The notes beneath the pieces were generated by a model, which saw nothing but the letters and a program-made list of their open reading frames with translations, was not told where the DNA came from and did not search any database. Positions 7,100 through 15,979 of a stretch of 64,000 nt of DNA are shown here, piece after piece. A program made the translations under genes and the position numbers. This DNA comes from CBFHMJ01 sp965656875 (GTDB lineage Bacteria > Pseudomonadota > Gammaproteobacteria > Enterobacterales > Alteromonadaceae): positions 62,001 through 126,000 of the forward strand of contig CBFHMJ010000041.1 in the NCBI GenBank assembly GCA_965656875.1, written 5' to 3'. Each line of letters opens with the position of its first letter. Position 1 is the first letter of the stretch.

Positions 7100-8638
7100 T
7101 TATGCAGGTGACGGGTAGTTATGAGATTCTACACCTTGCGATGTGCAGCGAGCTAACTCAGTTGTAATTCCGTGTTCATCGACTTGCTCCATGCGTACAT
7201 CAAATCCCCAAAGTCGATAGAGATGACGCAACACTTCTTCTTTGCTGTCCGATAGTGGAATGCCGTTATGAGGTACATATCGTAATGTCAGCGAGCGATC
7301 ACCATTCAAATCAACGTTGTAAACCTGAATGTTAGGTTCAAGATTACTTAAATTGTATTGTGCTGATAGTGACTGGCGAAGCGCATAGTAGCCATCTGAA
7401 TTATGAATATCAGTAACTTCAAGAAAGCTTTTCTTATCGTCATCGACAATAGAAAACATCTTCATATCGCGCATAACTTTTGGTGATAAGAATTGGCTGA
7501 TGAAACTCTCATCCTTGAAGTTCTCCATCGCAAAATGAAGCGTATCCAGCCAGTTAGAGCCTGCTATATCCGGGAACCATTGTTTGTCTTCTTCCGTTGG
7601 GTTTTCACAAATTCGTCGAATATCCACGAACATATTAAAGCCCAGCGCGTAAGGATTGATGCCTGAATAATAAGGGCTGTTATAGGGCGGTTGATACACA
7701 ACATTGGTATGACTGTGTAAGAACTCCATGATAAAGCGGTCGGAAACCAGGTTTTCATCGTATAAGTGATTGAGAATGGTGTAATGCCAGAATGTTGCCC
7801 AGCCTTCATTCATCACTTGTGTTTGTTTCTGAGGATAAAAATACTGTGACACTTTACGCACGATCCTGACGACTTCACGTTGCCAGGGTTTGAGTAGCGG
7901 TGCATTTTTTTCAATGAAATAAAGAATATTTTCCTGAGGTTCTTCAGGGAAGCATTTTTCTTTTTTCACCTGTTCATCGTCGGAGAATGGAATCGTTCGC
8001 CATAAGGCATTGACCTGAGTTTGCAGGTAGTTTTCTCGTTCCTGTTGACGTTTTTGCTCTTCAAACAACGAAATCTTTTGAGGACGCTTATAGCGATCCA
8101 CACCGAAATTCATCAGCGCATGGCACGAGTCGAGAAGTTCTTCTACTTCACTGATGCCATAGCGGTTCTCACACTCCGTGATGTATTTTCTGGCAAACAG
8201 CAGATAGTCGATGATTGATCCTGCGTCTGTCCAGGTTTTAAACAGGTAATTACCTTTGAAGAAAGAGTTATGCCCGTAGCATGCGTGCGCTATTACCAGC
8301 GCTTGCATCGTAACGGTGTTTTCTTCCATCAAATATGAAATACAGGGATCAGAGTTGATCACAATTTCATACGCCAGTCCCATCTGACCGCGTTTGTAAT
8401 TCTGCTCTGTTTGGATGAACTTTTTACCGTAAGACCAGTGATGATAGCCAATGGGCATACCGATGCTTGAATAGGCATCCATCATTTGTTCTGCGGTAAT
8501 AATTTCGATCTGATTAGGGTAGGTGTCCAGTCGGTAATGCTCAGCTACCCGGTCAATCTCCTGGTGGTACTTTTCGAGTAAATCAAAGGTCCAGTCCGGC
8601 CCATCTGATAAGGGTTTATTTTGCTTTTTTCGTACCAT
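7100..8638 (-). CDS. SpoVR family protein (YcgB-like)
   Basis: A 512-residue cytoplasmic protein of the SpoVR/YcgB family. Recognised from the length, the N-terminal DWTFDLLEKYHQEIDRVAEHY, the HACYGHNSFFKGNYLF segment, a NEGWATFWHYTILNHLY segment and NPYALGFNMFVDIRRI. The HxxxGH and NEGWATF parts carry conserved His and Glu residues, but no catalytic activity is established for the family. The ATG at 8638 has an AGGAG site seven bases upstream. It is last of the set prkA-yeaH-spoVR, which in many proteobacteria is one stress or stationary-phase unit. Confidence 0.93.
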   Translation of the reverse strand: MVRKKQNKPLSDGPDWTFDLLEKYHQEIDRVAEHYRLDTYPNQIEIITAEQMMDAYSSIGMPIGYHHWSYGKKFIQTEQNYKRGQMGLAYEIVINSDPCISYLMEENTVTMQALVIAHACYGHNSFFKGNYLFKTWTDAGSIIDYLLFARKYITECENRYGISEVEELLDSCHALMNFGVDRYKRPQKISLFEEQKRQQERENYLQTQVNALWRTIPFSDDEQVKKEKCFPEEPQENILYFIEKNAPLLKPWQREVVRIVRKVSQYFYPQKQTQVMNEGWATFWHYTILNHLYDENLVSDRFIMEFLHSHTNVVYQPPYNSPYYSGINPYALGFNMFVDIRRICENPTEEDKQWFPDIAGSNWLDTLHFAMENFKDESFISQFLSPKVMRDMKMFSIVDDDKKSFLEVTDIHNSDGYYALRQSLSAQYNLSNLEPNIQVYNVDLNGDRSLTLRYVPHNGIPLSDSKEEVLRHLYRLWGFDVRMEQVDEHGITTELARCTSQGVESHNYPSPA

Positions 8639-8647
8639 CGCATGCTC

Positions 8648-9916
8648 CTAAGCGGCCTGCTTTTTAAACAACTCTCTGAAGATGGGATAAATGTCGTCAG
8701 CGTTACGAATGTGTTGAATAGCAAAGTTATCGTGAGACTCCATAATTTTTTCGTACTCACGCCACAGGCTTTGATGCGCTCGATTTGTGATTTCGATATA
8801 CGCGTAATATCTTACCAACGGTAAAATATCCTGAGTTAACAGTCGCGTACAATTAGGAGAGTCATCGGCCCAGTTGTCGCCATCAGATGCCTGAGCCGCA
8901 TAAATATTCCATTCAGACGGGTCATAGCGATCTTTGACAATTTTATCCATCATTTTTAGCACACTGGAAACTATGGTGCCGCCAGTTTCCTGAGAGTAGA
9001 AAAATTCGTGCTCGTCTACTTCTTTCGCCTGTGTATGGTGGCGAATATAAACAACTTCGATGTCTTTGTAAGTTCGGGTCAGGAACATATACAGCAGAAT
9101 GTAAAAACGCTTTGCCATATCTTTGGTCGCTTGATCCATCGAACCTGAAACATCCATTAAACAGAACATCACCGCTTTACTGGTGGGGGATGGTCGTTTT
9201 TCGAAATTTCTGAATTTAAGATCGAAGGTGTCTATAAATGGCACAGCAGCAATTTGCTGTTTTAAGTCATCGATTTCTTTCAGCAGCAATTTTATCGCTG
9301 CATCATTTTCTTCAGGTTGTTGTTGTAGTTCTTTGATTTCTGCTTCCGCTTCTTTCAATCGCCGACGTTTACCAGATGTCATGGCAATTTTTCGAGAAAC
9401 AGAACCTTGAAGTGAACGTACGATATCAATGTTAGTTGGAACGCCATCCGTACAGTAACCAGCTCTGACGGTTTCATATTGTACTAATTTATCGAGCTTA
9501 TTCTTTTGTAGATTTGGCAGTTCCAGATCTTCAAAAAGTAGATCCAGGTATTCATCTTTGGAAATCGAAAATACAAAATCGTCCTGACCTTCACCATCCG
9601 GACTGGCTTCGCCTTCACCGGCGCCGCCCTGACCGCCAGAAGGAGGCCGCTTAATGCGGTCTCCACTGACAAATTGATCGTTTCCAGGATGGATCGTCTG
9701 GCGTTTACCGCCTTTTCCATGATGAAAAACAGGCTCACTGATATCGCGGGTCGGAATGCTAATGCTCTCGCCAGTGTCAACATCGGTCACACTGCGTTTG
9801 CTGATAGCGTCCGATACAGCTTTTTTTATTTGAGATTTGTAGCGGCGAATAAACCGTTGTCTGTTCACCGTACTTTTATTTTTGCCGTTTAAACGGCGAT
9901 CAATAAAATGAGCCAT
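8648..9916 (-). CDS. yeaH: YeaH/DUF444 family protein
   Basis: A 422-residue DUF444 protein. It opens with MAHFIDRRLNGKNKSTVNRQ, typical of YeaH, and includes a basic region, a glycine/glutamate-rich low-complexity stretch (about residues 90-115) and a C-terminal von Willebrand A-like part. The metal-site motif there is MDVSGSMD (DxSxS), with a later TGGT. It lies between prkA and spoVR with 9-base and 33-base gaps and has a GGAG site five bases before the ATG. In E. coli YeaG and YeaH act together in nitrogen-starvation and stress responses. The molecular role is unknown. Confidence 0.93.
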   Translation of the reverse strand: MAHFIDRRLNGKNKSTVNRQRFIRRYKSQIKKAVSDAISKRSVTDVDTGESISIPTRDISEPVFHHGKGGKRQTIHPGNDQFVSGDRIKRPPSGGQGGAGEGEASPDGEGQDDFVFSISKDEYLDLLFEDLELPNLQKNKLDKLVQYETVRAGYCTDGVPTNIDIVRSLQGSVSRKIAMTSGKRRRLKEAEAEIKELQQQPEENDAAIKLLLKEIDDLKQQIAAVPFIDTFDLKFRNFEKRPSPTSKAVMFCLMDVSGSMDQATKDMAKRFYILLYMFLTRTYKDIEVVYIRHHTQAKEVDEHEFFYSQETGGTIVSSVLKMMDKIVKDRYDPSEWNIYAAQASDGDNWADDSPNCTRLLTQDILPLVRYYAYIEITNRAHQSLWREYEKIMESHDNFAIQHIRNADDIYPIFRELFKKQAA

Positions 9917-9949
9917 AATATCTCCGCTGTTAGTTGTCTGAACTATCGA

Positions 9950-11872
9950 CTACTGAGATTTTCTTACACGCAGGTACCACTCAGACAGTAAGCGAACTTG
10001 TTTACGCGTATAGCCTTTCTCCATCATGCGGTTAACGAAGTCATCGTGTTTCTTCTGATCTTCGGTCGATGTTTTGGTGTTAAATGAAATAACCGGCAGT
10101 AACTCTTCGGTGTTAGAGAACATTTTCTTCTCAATAACGGTTCTGAGTTTTTCGTAACTGACCCATGCCGGATTTTTGCCTTTGTTATTGGCTCTGGCAC
10201 GGAGAACAAAGTTGACGATTTCGTTACGGAAATCTTTCGGGTTACTGATGCCAGCCGGTTTTTCGATTTTCTCCAGTTCATTGTTCAGTGATGAACGATC
10301 GAATAACTGACCTGTCTCCGGATCACGGTATTCCTGATCCTGAATCCAGAAATCTGCATAGGTGACATAGCGGTCAAAGATGTTCTGGCCGTATTCAGAG
10401 TAAGACTCAAGATAGGCGGTCTGAATTTCTTTACCGATGAAATCAACATATTTTGGAATCAGATAGCCTTTCAGGAATTCAAGATAGGTATCATGCGTTT
10501 CTTGTGGGAACTGCTCACGTTCAATTTGTTGTTCAAGGACGTAGAACAGATGAACCGGATTTGCTGCGACTTCTGAATGATCGAAGTTGAACACTTTCGC
10601 CAGAATTTTGAATGCAAATCGCGTTGAAAGCCCGTCCATCCCTTCGTCAACACCGGCATAATCACGATATTCCTGATAGGACTTCGCTTTTGGATCGGTG
10701 TCTTTAAGCGTTTCGCCGTCGTACACTCGCATTTTCGAATAGATGCTTGAGTTATCTGGATCTTTAATACGAGACAGAACAGAGAATCGAGCCAGTGCGT
10801 CGAGGGTCCATGGAGAGCATGGCGCATCAGACAGTTCAGAATTCACGAGTAGTTTCTCGTAAATCTTCATTTCTTCAGATACGCGGAGACAGTAAGGCAC
10901 TTTCACGATGTAAACACGGTCGAGGAATGCCTCATTGTTTTTATTATTGCGGAAGGTCTGCCATTCAGATTCGTTTGAGTGAGCCAGAATAATGCCCTGG
11001 AATGGTAGTGCCGACAGGCCTTCTGTAGGGTTGTAATTACCTTCCTGAGTGGCTGTCAGAAGTGGATGAAGCACTTTAATTGGTGCTTTAAACATCTCAA
11101 CGAATTCCATCAGGCCCTGATTACCTTTACATAACGCGCCGGAGTAGCTGTATGCATCCGGATCGTCCTGCGCGAAATGTTCAAGTTGTCTGATATCAAC
11201 TTTACCCACCAGGGATGAAATATCCTGGTTGTTTTCGTCGCCCGGTTCAGTTTTTGCGATACCGATTTGATCAAGGATGCTTGGGTAGCGTTTGACAACT
11301 TTGAACTGGCTGATATCGCCGTTGTATTCATGTAAGCGTTTCGCTGCCCACGGCGACATAATGGTATTCACGTAACGTTTTGGAATGCCGTACTCTTTCT
11401 CAAGAATATCGCCGTCTTCGTTGACGTCGAATAGACAGAAAGGGTGGTCGTTAACAGGAGAGCCTTTGATGCTGTAGATTGGAATCTGCTGCATCAGATG
11501 TTTCAGCTTTTCAGCTAATGATGATTTACCGCCGCCTACCGGGCCGAGTAAATACAGTACTTGTTTCTTTTCTTCCAGCCCCTGGGCTGAATGTTTGAGG
11601 TAGGAGACAATCTGTTCGATGGCCTCTTCCATACCGTAGAATTCTTTGAATGCGGGATATCGGGCGATAACGCGGTTGGAGAAAATACGACTTAATCTTG
11701 GATCTAGGGATGTATCAACCATTTCTGGCTCGCCAATGGCCAGAAGTAATCGTTCAGCTGCGCTTGCGAATGTGGTTTTATCTTCTCGGCAAAGCTCGAG
11801 AAATTCCTGGATAGTGTACTCTTCTTCCCGTGTGTTTTCGTAGCGCTTCTGATAATGCTCAAAAATGCTCAT
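9950..11872 (-). CDS. prkA: PrkA family serine protein kinase / AAA protein (YeaG)
   Basis: A 640-residue PrkA protein. It contains a Walker A motif (GPVGGGKSSLAEKLK), an AAA-like ATPase core and the C-terminal PrkA kinase-related domain. The start MSIFEHYQKRYENTREEEYT matches YeaG openings. The ATG at 11872 is preferred to a GTG at 11878, because the GGGAGG ribosome site sits five bases before the ATG and overlaps the GTG. It is the first gene of the prkA-yeaH-spoVR unit. A 230-bp spacer upstream should hold the promoter; CATACTAAGG there faintly resembles a sigma-S -10 region. Confidence 0.94.
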   Translation of the reverse strand: MSIFEHYQKRYENTREEEYTIQEFLELCREDKTTFASAAERLLLAIGEPEMVDTSLDPRLSRIFSNRVIARYPAFKEFYGMEEAIEQIVSYLKHSAQGLEEKKQVLYLLGPVGGGKSSLAEKLKHLMQQIPIYSIKGSPVNDHPFCLFDVNEDGDILEKEYGIPKRYVNTIMSPWAAKRLHEYNGDISQFKVVKRYPSILDQIGIAKTEPGDENNQDISSLVGKVDIRQLEHFAQDDPDAYSYSGALCKGNQGLMEFVEMFKAPIKVLHPLLTATQEGNYNPTEGLSALPFQGIILAHSNESEWQTFRNNKNNEAFLDRVYIVKVPYCLRVSEEMKIYEKLLVNSELSDAPCSPWTLDALARFSVLSRIKDPDNSSIYSKMRVYDGETLKDTDPKAKSYQEYRDYAGVDEGMDGLSTRFAFKILAKVFNFDHSEVAANPVHLFYVLEQQIEREQFPQETHDTYLEFLKGYLIPKYVDFIGKEIQTAYLESYSEYGQNIFDRYVTYADFWIQDQEYRDPETGQLFDRSSLNNELEKIEKPAGISNPKDFRNEIVNFVLRARANNKGKNPAWVSYEKLRTVIEKKMFSNTEELLPVISFNTKTSTEDQKKHDDFVNRMMEKGYTRKQVRLLSEWYLRVRKSQ

Positions 11873-12105
11873 AGCCACCTCCCGGCTCTAAGTAATAACT
11901 GTAAAACCAGACACTTCAGTCTGTTGACCTTAGTATGCCCGGAACCATCAAAATAACAATAAAAACAGGAACACGTAATTTTGTAAAACAGGACCACTCT
12001 GTGACGGCTTATCTATTAAAAATAGTAGTATTTATTTCAGATATAGCTATTCTTTCCGGCATTAATTTGTAAATTAATCAGACTACGAAAGATTATTATT
12101 TTCCT

Positions 12106-13047
12106 TTATACATCATTATGATGATTAAAAATTTCCGCTAGCATACACCGCATACTACCGCCGCCAATTTTTTCGATTGTCGTGATGTTTACTGATAGTA
12201 AATCGGCACAACTTTCGAGTAAAGCTTTTTGACTAATTGTAAAATTATTATAAGCAGATTGTGACATTGTGATAATGTTTTGACCTGCCTGATTTTTTAA
12301 TTCCAGAATGTTGCCACAAAATCCTGCCATTTGTTGTTCTGTAATTGTTACAACGGTCTTATTAGCCCGTAGTGAATCAAGAACGCGTTCCCTGTCGTCA
12401 GGGTGAATTACTTCATCGCAAATAACGGCAAACTTTTCACCGATGCTCATCATGACATTCGTGTGGTAAACAGGCTTACCCGTAGAGGTTGCTGTTCTGA
12501 ATGAGACAATGTTGTTAGCGCCATATAATGAAGCAAAGTTCTCCAACTGCTGTTTGTCACATCGTTCAGACAATGCTGCAAATATCGTGTTGGTTAAGTG
12601 GTCAAATATAATGACTCCTGTACCTTCAAGGAAACGGTGACTCTCATTCGGTGGTCCTACACGACATACACTGGTGACTTTCAGCTGGTGTTCTTGTAAC
12701 AGCGTGCAAAGCTGCAACTCTCTGATTTCCAGTCGACGATTTAATGCTTTCATCGGAAACAAATAGATTTGACCGTCTGGTGTTGTCGAAAACCAGTTGT
12801 TCGGGAAAATAGCGTCCGGTGTGACGTGATCGTCATCTTTTTTCATAACAATCACGTTAATACCGTGGGTTTGCAATTGTTTCACCGCAAGGTCAAATTC
12901 TTCATTGGCAGCCGACTTAATAGCTGCAGCCTCAGAAAAGTCAGGTTGCTGCTGAAATTCATTATCCAGGGCGGTTTCGTAATTAAAGCCAAAGTCGCAT
13001 GGGCGAACCATAAGCACCGTATTAGCGCAGTGTTGTCTGGTAGTCAT
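12106..13047 (-). CDS. CtlX-type amidinotransferase/citrulline hydrolase family protein
   Basis: A 313-residue guanidino-group-modifying enzyme fold (pentein), nearest to the family annotated as citrulline utilization hydrolase CtlX and other arginine-deiminase-related proteins. Visible signatures are PDAIFPNNWFST (early substrate-binding loop), FLEGTGVIIFD, YHTNVMMSIGEKFAVIC with the catalytic-type His, and GGGSMRCMLAEIF, where the Cys sits as the pentein nucleophile. It would hydrolyse a guanidino or ureido compound; which one cannot be told. It stands alone upstream of prkA on the same strand with no clear terminator between them. Confidence 0.82.
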   Translation of the reverse strand: MTTRQHCANTVLMVRPCDFGFNYETALDNEFQQQPDFSEAAAIKSAANEEFDLAVKQLQTHGINVIVMKKDDDHVTPDAIFPNNWFSTTPDGQIYLFPMKALNRRLEIRELQLCTLLQEHQLKVTSVCRVGPPNESHRFLEGTGVIIFDHLTNTIFAALSERCDKQQLENFASLYGANNIVSFRTATSTGKPVYHTNVMMSIGEKFAVICDEVIHPDDRERVLDSLRANKTVVTITEQQMAGFCGNILELKNQAGQNIITMSQSAYNNFTISQKALLESCADLLSVNITTIEKIGGGSMRCMLAEIFNHHNDV

Positions 13048-13256
13048 AATTTTGTCTGATAAAAAAGTTTATTAAGGGTGGAGATTGATACTGTACCTGA
13101 TGGCATTAAAGAGTTAGTTCAGGGACAGCGGTATTTCATTGACTTACGGATTAAAAACTATAATTCCGCTGATGGGAATAAATCCACGATAAATGGTTTA
13201 TAACAATTGGTAGTTTAAAGAAGAGGAATAATCTGAAATATTGAGAAAGGGGGCGA

Positions 13257-13279
13257 GGCTGGCAAAAAGTTTGCCAGCC
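13257..13279 (-). terminator. Hairpin after sodB, possible terminator
   Basis: A perfect 10-bp stem (GGCTGGCAAA / TTTGCCAGCC) with a three-base loop lies 11 bases beyond the sodB stop. The following T-run on the minus strand is poor (CTCGCCCCCTTT), so termination is likely but not certain. Confidence 0.6.
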
Positions 13280-13290
13280 AGGTGAACAAA

Positions 13291-13872
13291 TTAACCTAAG
13301 TTTTTGTTCGCGAAGTCCCAGTTTACTAAAGCCCAGAAAGCTTTCATGTAATCAGGACGCACGTTTCTGTAGTCAATGTAGTAAGCATGTTCCCACAGAT
13401 CTACAGTCATTAGTGGAGTAACACCGTTTTCAGTTAAAGGTGTTGCTGCATTAGATGTGTTAACGATATCTAAAGAACCGTCAGCCAGTTTAACCAGCCA
13501 GGTCCAGCTTGAACCGAAGTTATTTACTGCTTTGTCATTGAAAGCAGCCTGGAATGCTTCGAAAGAACCCCATTTGGCATTGATTGCATCAGCGATAGCG
13601 CCAGTAGGAGCGCCGCCACCGTTAGGGCTAAGGCTATTCCAGTAGAAAGTGTGGTTCCAGATTTGAGCCGCGTTGTTGAATACGCCACCTTCAGAAGAAC
13701 ATACGATTTCTTCTAATGTTTTGTTGGCAAGATCAGTACCTTCAACCAAGCCGTTAAGTTTGGTCACGTATGTGTTGTGGTGTTTGCCGTGGTGGAAATC
13801 CAGAGTCTCAGCAGAGATATGTGGCTCAAGCGCATTTTTTTCATAAGGTAGAGCTGGTAGTTCGAATGCCAT
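13291..13872 (-). CDS. sodB: Superoxide dismutase, Fe type
   Basis: A 193-residue cytoplasmic superoxide dismutase converting superoxide to peroxide and oxygen. The start MAFELPALPYEKNALEPHIS is standard for SodB, with GGAG ten bases upstream. An in-frame extension to 13923 is not needed. Metal ligands are visible: His in LDFHHGKHH, His in WNHTFYWNSLSPNGGG, and Asp and His in VDLWEHAYYIDY. AAQIWNHTF carries the Gln typical of iron enzymes. In relatives sodB is controlled by iron (Fur and an sRNA). I did not find a convincing Fur box, but the leader contains a terminator-like hairpin (separate entry). Confidence 0.96.
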   Translation of the reverse strand: MAFELPALPYEKNALEPHISAETLDFHHGKHHNTYVTKLNGLVEGTDLANKTLEEIVCSSEGGVFNNAAQIWNHTFYWNSLSPNGGGAPTGAIADAINAKWGSFEAFQAAFNDKAVNNFGSSWTWLVKLADGSLDIVNTSNAATPLTENGVTPLMTVDLWEHAYYIDYRNVRPDYMKAFWALVNWDFANKNLG

Positions 13873-14219
13873 GTTGCTTCTCCGATTGGCTATATAGTTT
13901 TGCGTTAGTAAAAGTGGTAACATCGAAAACCTGAGTATTTTACTCGGGTTTTTTCAAAATGCACCTAAAATTGTCCAATTATAGTGTTGCTAAAAATAGC
14001 TTTTAAAGGGGTCGTTCAACCCGAGCAGCTTGTATATAATGGCTGCTTTAAAAATAAAAAGTAAAGCGATTGGTTTATATATTATCGTAGCATTTTTACG
14101 ATAAGCAACCCGCTGTAGTTTTTATTTTTCATTCCCTATTTCGTTGAATGAAACCAGATTCCGACTAAAGCCCAGGCGTGGTGGTCGTGTTTATTTTTCC
14201 TTTATAGTCAGAGGTCACA
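13873..14219. other. Divergent sodB-grxD intergenic region
   Basis: 347 bases with no gene. Seen here: the hairpin at 13929-13954, a TATAAT box at about 14034-14039 (TTGTATATAATGG) that could be a plus-strand -10 for grxD, and an 8-bp hairpin TTATCGTA/TACGATAA at 14082-14104 in the grxD leader. A promoter for each divergent gene is expected here. Confidence 0.5.
13929..13954. terminator. Terminator-like hairpin in the sodB leader
   Basis: ACCTGAGTA / TACTCGGGT (one T-G pair) with a TTT loop is followed by TTTTTT on the plus strand and TTTTC on the minus strand. It sits about 57 bases upstream of the sodB start, where no gene ends. It could be an attenuator, or stop an antisense transcript running out of sodB. 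Confidence 0.4.
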
Positions 14220-14555
14220 ATGGAAACAATTGAAAAGATTAAAAAGCAAATTGCTGAAAACCCTATCCTGGTTTATATGAAAGGTTCACCGCAATTACCA
14301 AGTTGTGGCTTTTCTTCTCAGGCTTCTCAGGCATTGATGGCATGTGGCGAACCGTTTGCGTATGTTGATATTCTTCAAAACCCTGATATTCGTGCAGAAT
14401 TACCGGCTTACGCGGAATGGCCTACATTTCCTCAGCTTTGGGTTGAAGGTGAATTAGTGGGTGGTTGTGACATTATTATTGAGATGTTTCAGCAGGGCGA
14501 ACTTCAGAAATTAATTACTGAAACGGCTGCAAAACATAAGACAGACGAAGAGTAA
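14220..14555 (+). CDS. grxD: Monothiol glutaredoxin, Grx4 type
   Basis: 111 residues with the monothiol CGFS motif (PSCGFSSQA) and the glutathione-binding segments WPTFPQLWVEGELVGGCDII. It is a complete Grx4/GrxD protein. Members bind a bridging [2Fe-2S] cluster with glutathione and partner BolA-type proteins in iron-sulfur delivery. It lies divergent from sodB, which makes an iron/oxidative-stress neighbourhood, and has its own downstream terminator. Confidence 0.95.
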   Translation: METIEKIKKQIAENPILVYMKGSPQLPSCGFSSQASQALMACGEPFAYVDILQNPDIRAELPAYAEWPTFPQLWVEGELVGGCDIIIEMFQQGELQKLITETAAKHKTDEE

Positions 14556-14590
14556 TTTACAGCGTCATAAGAGTCTTAGTCCGTTTTATA

Positions 14591-14625
14591 AAAAACCGGT
14601 ATTGCTTTTGCAAACCGGTTTTTTT
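14591..14625 (+). terminator. Terminator of grxD
   Basis: The stem AAACCGGT / ACCGGTTT is extended by an inner TTGC/GCAA helix around a TTTT loop, with one bulged A, and is followed by TTTTTTT. Confidence 0.88.
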
Positions 14626-14658
14626 GTTTAACAGGTAATTGTGTTACGACTACTGGCG

Positions 14659-15396
14659 TTATTTGACCGGTGCTTTATCGGCACGTAACCAACCCGTGAT
14701 GGTTAGTCTTGCTTTACCTGCATATGGCGCAACAAAGTTTACGTGATGGCTTTGCGGTACTTTGAATAACGTTATAGTGTTGAAAGACGGGGTAATTGTT
14801 TTAGTTACTTTACCTTCCTCAGTGAATTGTAGTTGTCCACCCCAGTCGGCTTCCCAGTCTTTGGTTAGACCAATAACATAGGCGAAACGTCTGTCTTCAT
14901 CAGTGACATTACCGTCGTCATGATCTTTCAAAAAACAGCCCGGTGAGTACCAGCATGCCTGCGCATCGGCTTTGATAATCTCGTTATCACCAGTAATTGA
15001 TCTTAGAGTATTTAAAAAAGGTTGCCCGTTTAAGGATTCAGTCATGGCATGCAATGGGAAATTTGGATTCCAGCCTTCCTTATACGCCTGAATCATTGGA
15101 TAGCGGTTATACATAAACTGAAATTCTTTAGCCGCTTGCTGAAGAATTTGCGTGTGAACCTGACGTTGCCATGCGGGAGATTTTTGTCTGAAAGAGGCAA
15201 GACGTTTGACGATATTTTCGTTGCCTTGTTTCCATGTGATTTGCCATTCCACTTCTTTTGTCATGTTATGGTAAAGCGCTTCGGCAACATCTGCTTGTAA
15301 TGCATTTTCTATGATGACTGAACCGTTTGTCGCTAATTCATCAGACAGAGAGTTGATATCAAGTTCCGGATTTAAAATATTTTGAGTAATTTGCAT
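14659..15396 (-). CDS. 2-oxoglutarate/Fe(II)-dependent oxygenase, prolyl-hydroxylase-like
   Basis: A 245-residue oxygenase. The Fe(II) facial triad is visible as His and Asp in FLKDHDDGN and a later His in FKVPQSHHVNFVAP. The 2-oxoglutarate-binding Arg follows in GKARLTITGWLR. The segment DWEADWGGQLQF is typical of the prolyl-4-hydroxylase-like (SM-20/EGLN) subgroup found in bacteria. The substrate is unknown; proline or hydroxy-amino-acid residues in proteins or small molecules are possible. It converges on grxD and faces a long AT-rich spacer on its 5' side. Confidence 0.85.
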   Translation of the reverse strand: MQITQNILNPELDINSLSDELATNGSVIIENALQADVAEALYHNMTKEVEWQITWKQGNENIVKRLASFRQKSPAWQRQVHTQILQQAAKEFQFMYNRYPMIQAYKEGWNPNFPLHAMTESLNGQPFLNTLRSITGDNEIIKADAQACWYSPGCFLKDHDDGNVTDEDRRFAYVIGLTKDWEADWGGQLQFTEEGKVTKTITPSFNTITLFKVPQSHHVNFVAPYAGKARLTITGWLRADKAPVK

Positions 15397-15979
15397 AGTT
15401 ATTTTAGATTTTGTCGTGTCCTGAGTTAGTGACCAAACGCTATCACATCCATCGTTGCTTATCCTTATTTTTCCCAGTCATTTTCAGTAATTATTCTTAT
15501 AAAGTTAATTAAGATTAATCTGTTTTAGCAAGTTACATTTACATTTTGGAATTTCCTTTTGCTACTTTCAAAGTGTTAAAAAAAGTAATTTGAAAATCTT
15601 TAATTTGTATTTGAGTTCTATTGAAAAGTCGTTAGTAAATATAACTATGACTGATATGAATAACTAAAGAATCGATTACTGGTTATATGTGTCAGAGAAG
15701 GTTTTTGTCTAAGTATTTGTTTTATATAGAGTATATATAAACTTCGAATGCTAAATTATTAAATGTGAAAAAATAAAATCTATAGTAAATGTATGATTTA
15801 ATTTTTATTACATAATTGTTTTTATTTTTGAAAATAGTTCTAGTTATTGCATATTTATTCCATTGTAAACCTGGTTTGTCGCCGATATGCTAACACTCGT
15901 CTTCACAACAAGATGAAGATTATACAATAACAATAACTCAAAAAAGTCCTTCGAATAAAAACGATAGAGGAACATAAAA
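15397..15979. other. Long AT-rich intergenic spacer
   Basis: 583 bases without a supported gene between two divergent genes. The stretch is markedly AT-rich, with TATATATAAA-type runs around 15724-15740 and short homopolymer tracts, and codes for nothing convincing on either strand. It must carry the promoters of the oxygenase and the protease. No clear repeat, hairpin or operator was recognised. Confidence 0.5.

Noticed and set aside
12061..12078. AT-only inverted repeat ATTAATTT/AAATTAAT after ctlX
   Set aside because: A weak AT-only stem with no T-run is likely chance in an AT-rich spacer.
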